From Phytoseiulus persimilis (lineage: Eukaryota; Arthropoda; Arachnida; Mesostigmata; Phytoseiidae): a stretch of DNA of 64,000 nt. Below, in pieces: positions 63,504-64,000 of this stretch. The notes beneath the pieces were generated by a model. It was not told the origin of the DNA, did not search any database, and saw only the letters and a list, made by a program, of their open reading frames with translations. The stretch covers positions 25,416,745 through 25,480,744 of the forward strand of contig CM075102.1 of the NCBI GenBank assembly GCA_037576195.1, written 5' to 3'. The position numbers and the translations under genes are program-made. Each line of letters begins with the position of its first letter. Position 1 is the first letter of the stretch.

Positions 63504-63719
63504 CACTGCGCTGCAATGGGATCCGACTCTGAGAGTCCCCGGAGTCAGAGACCCGAGAATTCTCTTAGTCCCATCCACTGCGCTGCAATGGGATTTGACT
63601 CCGAAAGTCCTCGGAAGGAAAAAAAACAAAATTATCGGAGTTCTATTCACTGCACTGCGATGGGATTCGATTCCGAAAATTTTCGGGATACGAACCTGAA
63701 GATTCTCGGAATGCTTTTC
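63504..63719 (+). repeat. three tandem 72-bp (24-codon) repeats
   Basis: The sequence CACTGC(G/A)CTGC(A/G)ATGGGAT recurs at 63,504, 63,576 and 63,648, an exact 72-bp period. In one frame (63,501-63,905) each unit encodes HC(A/T)AMG(S/F)DSE followed by variable residues, so the repeat is codon-phased. The DSE motif and the first 30 bp are the best conserved part of each unit. Confidence 0.85.
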
Positions 63720-64000
63720 CATGAGCCCGGCGTCACACACCGCTCACGAGGATCGATTCAGAGGATTCGTTCGAAAACAGTGGTCATCCGAGGTAAATCA
63801 GTTCCAGAGGATGCTCGACCATGGGAGCGACTTCCCCACGCAGAAAAACCACAGAGTTCAGTCGATTTTCAGCGAGAAAGAGACAAATTTCGTTTTCCTC
63901 GCTAACAGCCCTCAGAGACTTCAGGTCCGGGTGCGGTTGAATCAACGACTATTTACAGGTTTTCAGGAGGGATCGTCTTCTCTCCTGAGAACAAGATGCG
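63720..64000. other. window end, unassigned
   Basis: The frame holding the 72-bp repeats stays open to 63,905 (acidic/basic, no domain). Nothing else was recognised before the window edge. Confidence 0.4.

Overview
This looks like nuclear DNA from an arthropod, most plausibly a parasitiform mite. The protein-coding genes have short GT-AG introns (about 76-330 bp), the sequence is moderately GC-rich and rich in CpG and GC tetranucleotide runs, and the one conserved gene is an animal membrane protein. A phytoseiid predatory mite such as Galendromus would fit the compact, intron-poor gene and base composition. That assignment is inference; no species marker is present.

Layout. Positions 1 to about 29,000 contain no gene I can support: CpG-rich, low-complexity, microsatellite-bearing sequence in which long open frames arise by composition. 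At 29,283-30,238 (+) is a two-exon gene for a small secreted protein with two related cysteine-rich domains. Positions 30,250 to 43,080 are again without a supported gene, but hold AT-rich islands with clustered ATTA/TAAT motifs, a 23-bp near-perfect palindrome, and a back-to-back splice acceptor/donor resembling a recursive-splicing (ratchet) site at 35,229/35,230.

Positions 43,648-53,411 (+) hold a complete 11-coding-exon MEGF8 orthologue of 2,826 residues: signal peptide, CUB, EGF, six Kelch, PSI repeats, EGF/laminin-EGF, second CUB, six more Kelch, more PSI/EGF, one transmembrane helix, and a short cytoplasmic tail with an MANRPF motif. In vertebrates MEGF8 acts with the ubiquitin ligase MGRN1 to lower surface Smoothened, and the MASRPF-type tail motif is the docking site.

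From about 54,800 to the end the character changes to transposon debris: short GGCGCG tandem repeats, a tRNA-like (SINE-like) head, a hAT-like terminus with ACCGG/AACCG palindromes, a decayed hAT dimerisation domain, a damaged LINE with endonuclease and reverse transcriptase pieces, a second LINE fragment of a different family, and a broken ORF1-like frame ending in three exact-period 72-bp (24-codon) repeats. The window is therefore a quiet, possibly regulatory, left half, one large conserved signalling gene, and a nested repeat cluster on its downstream side.
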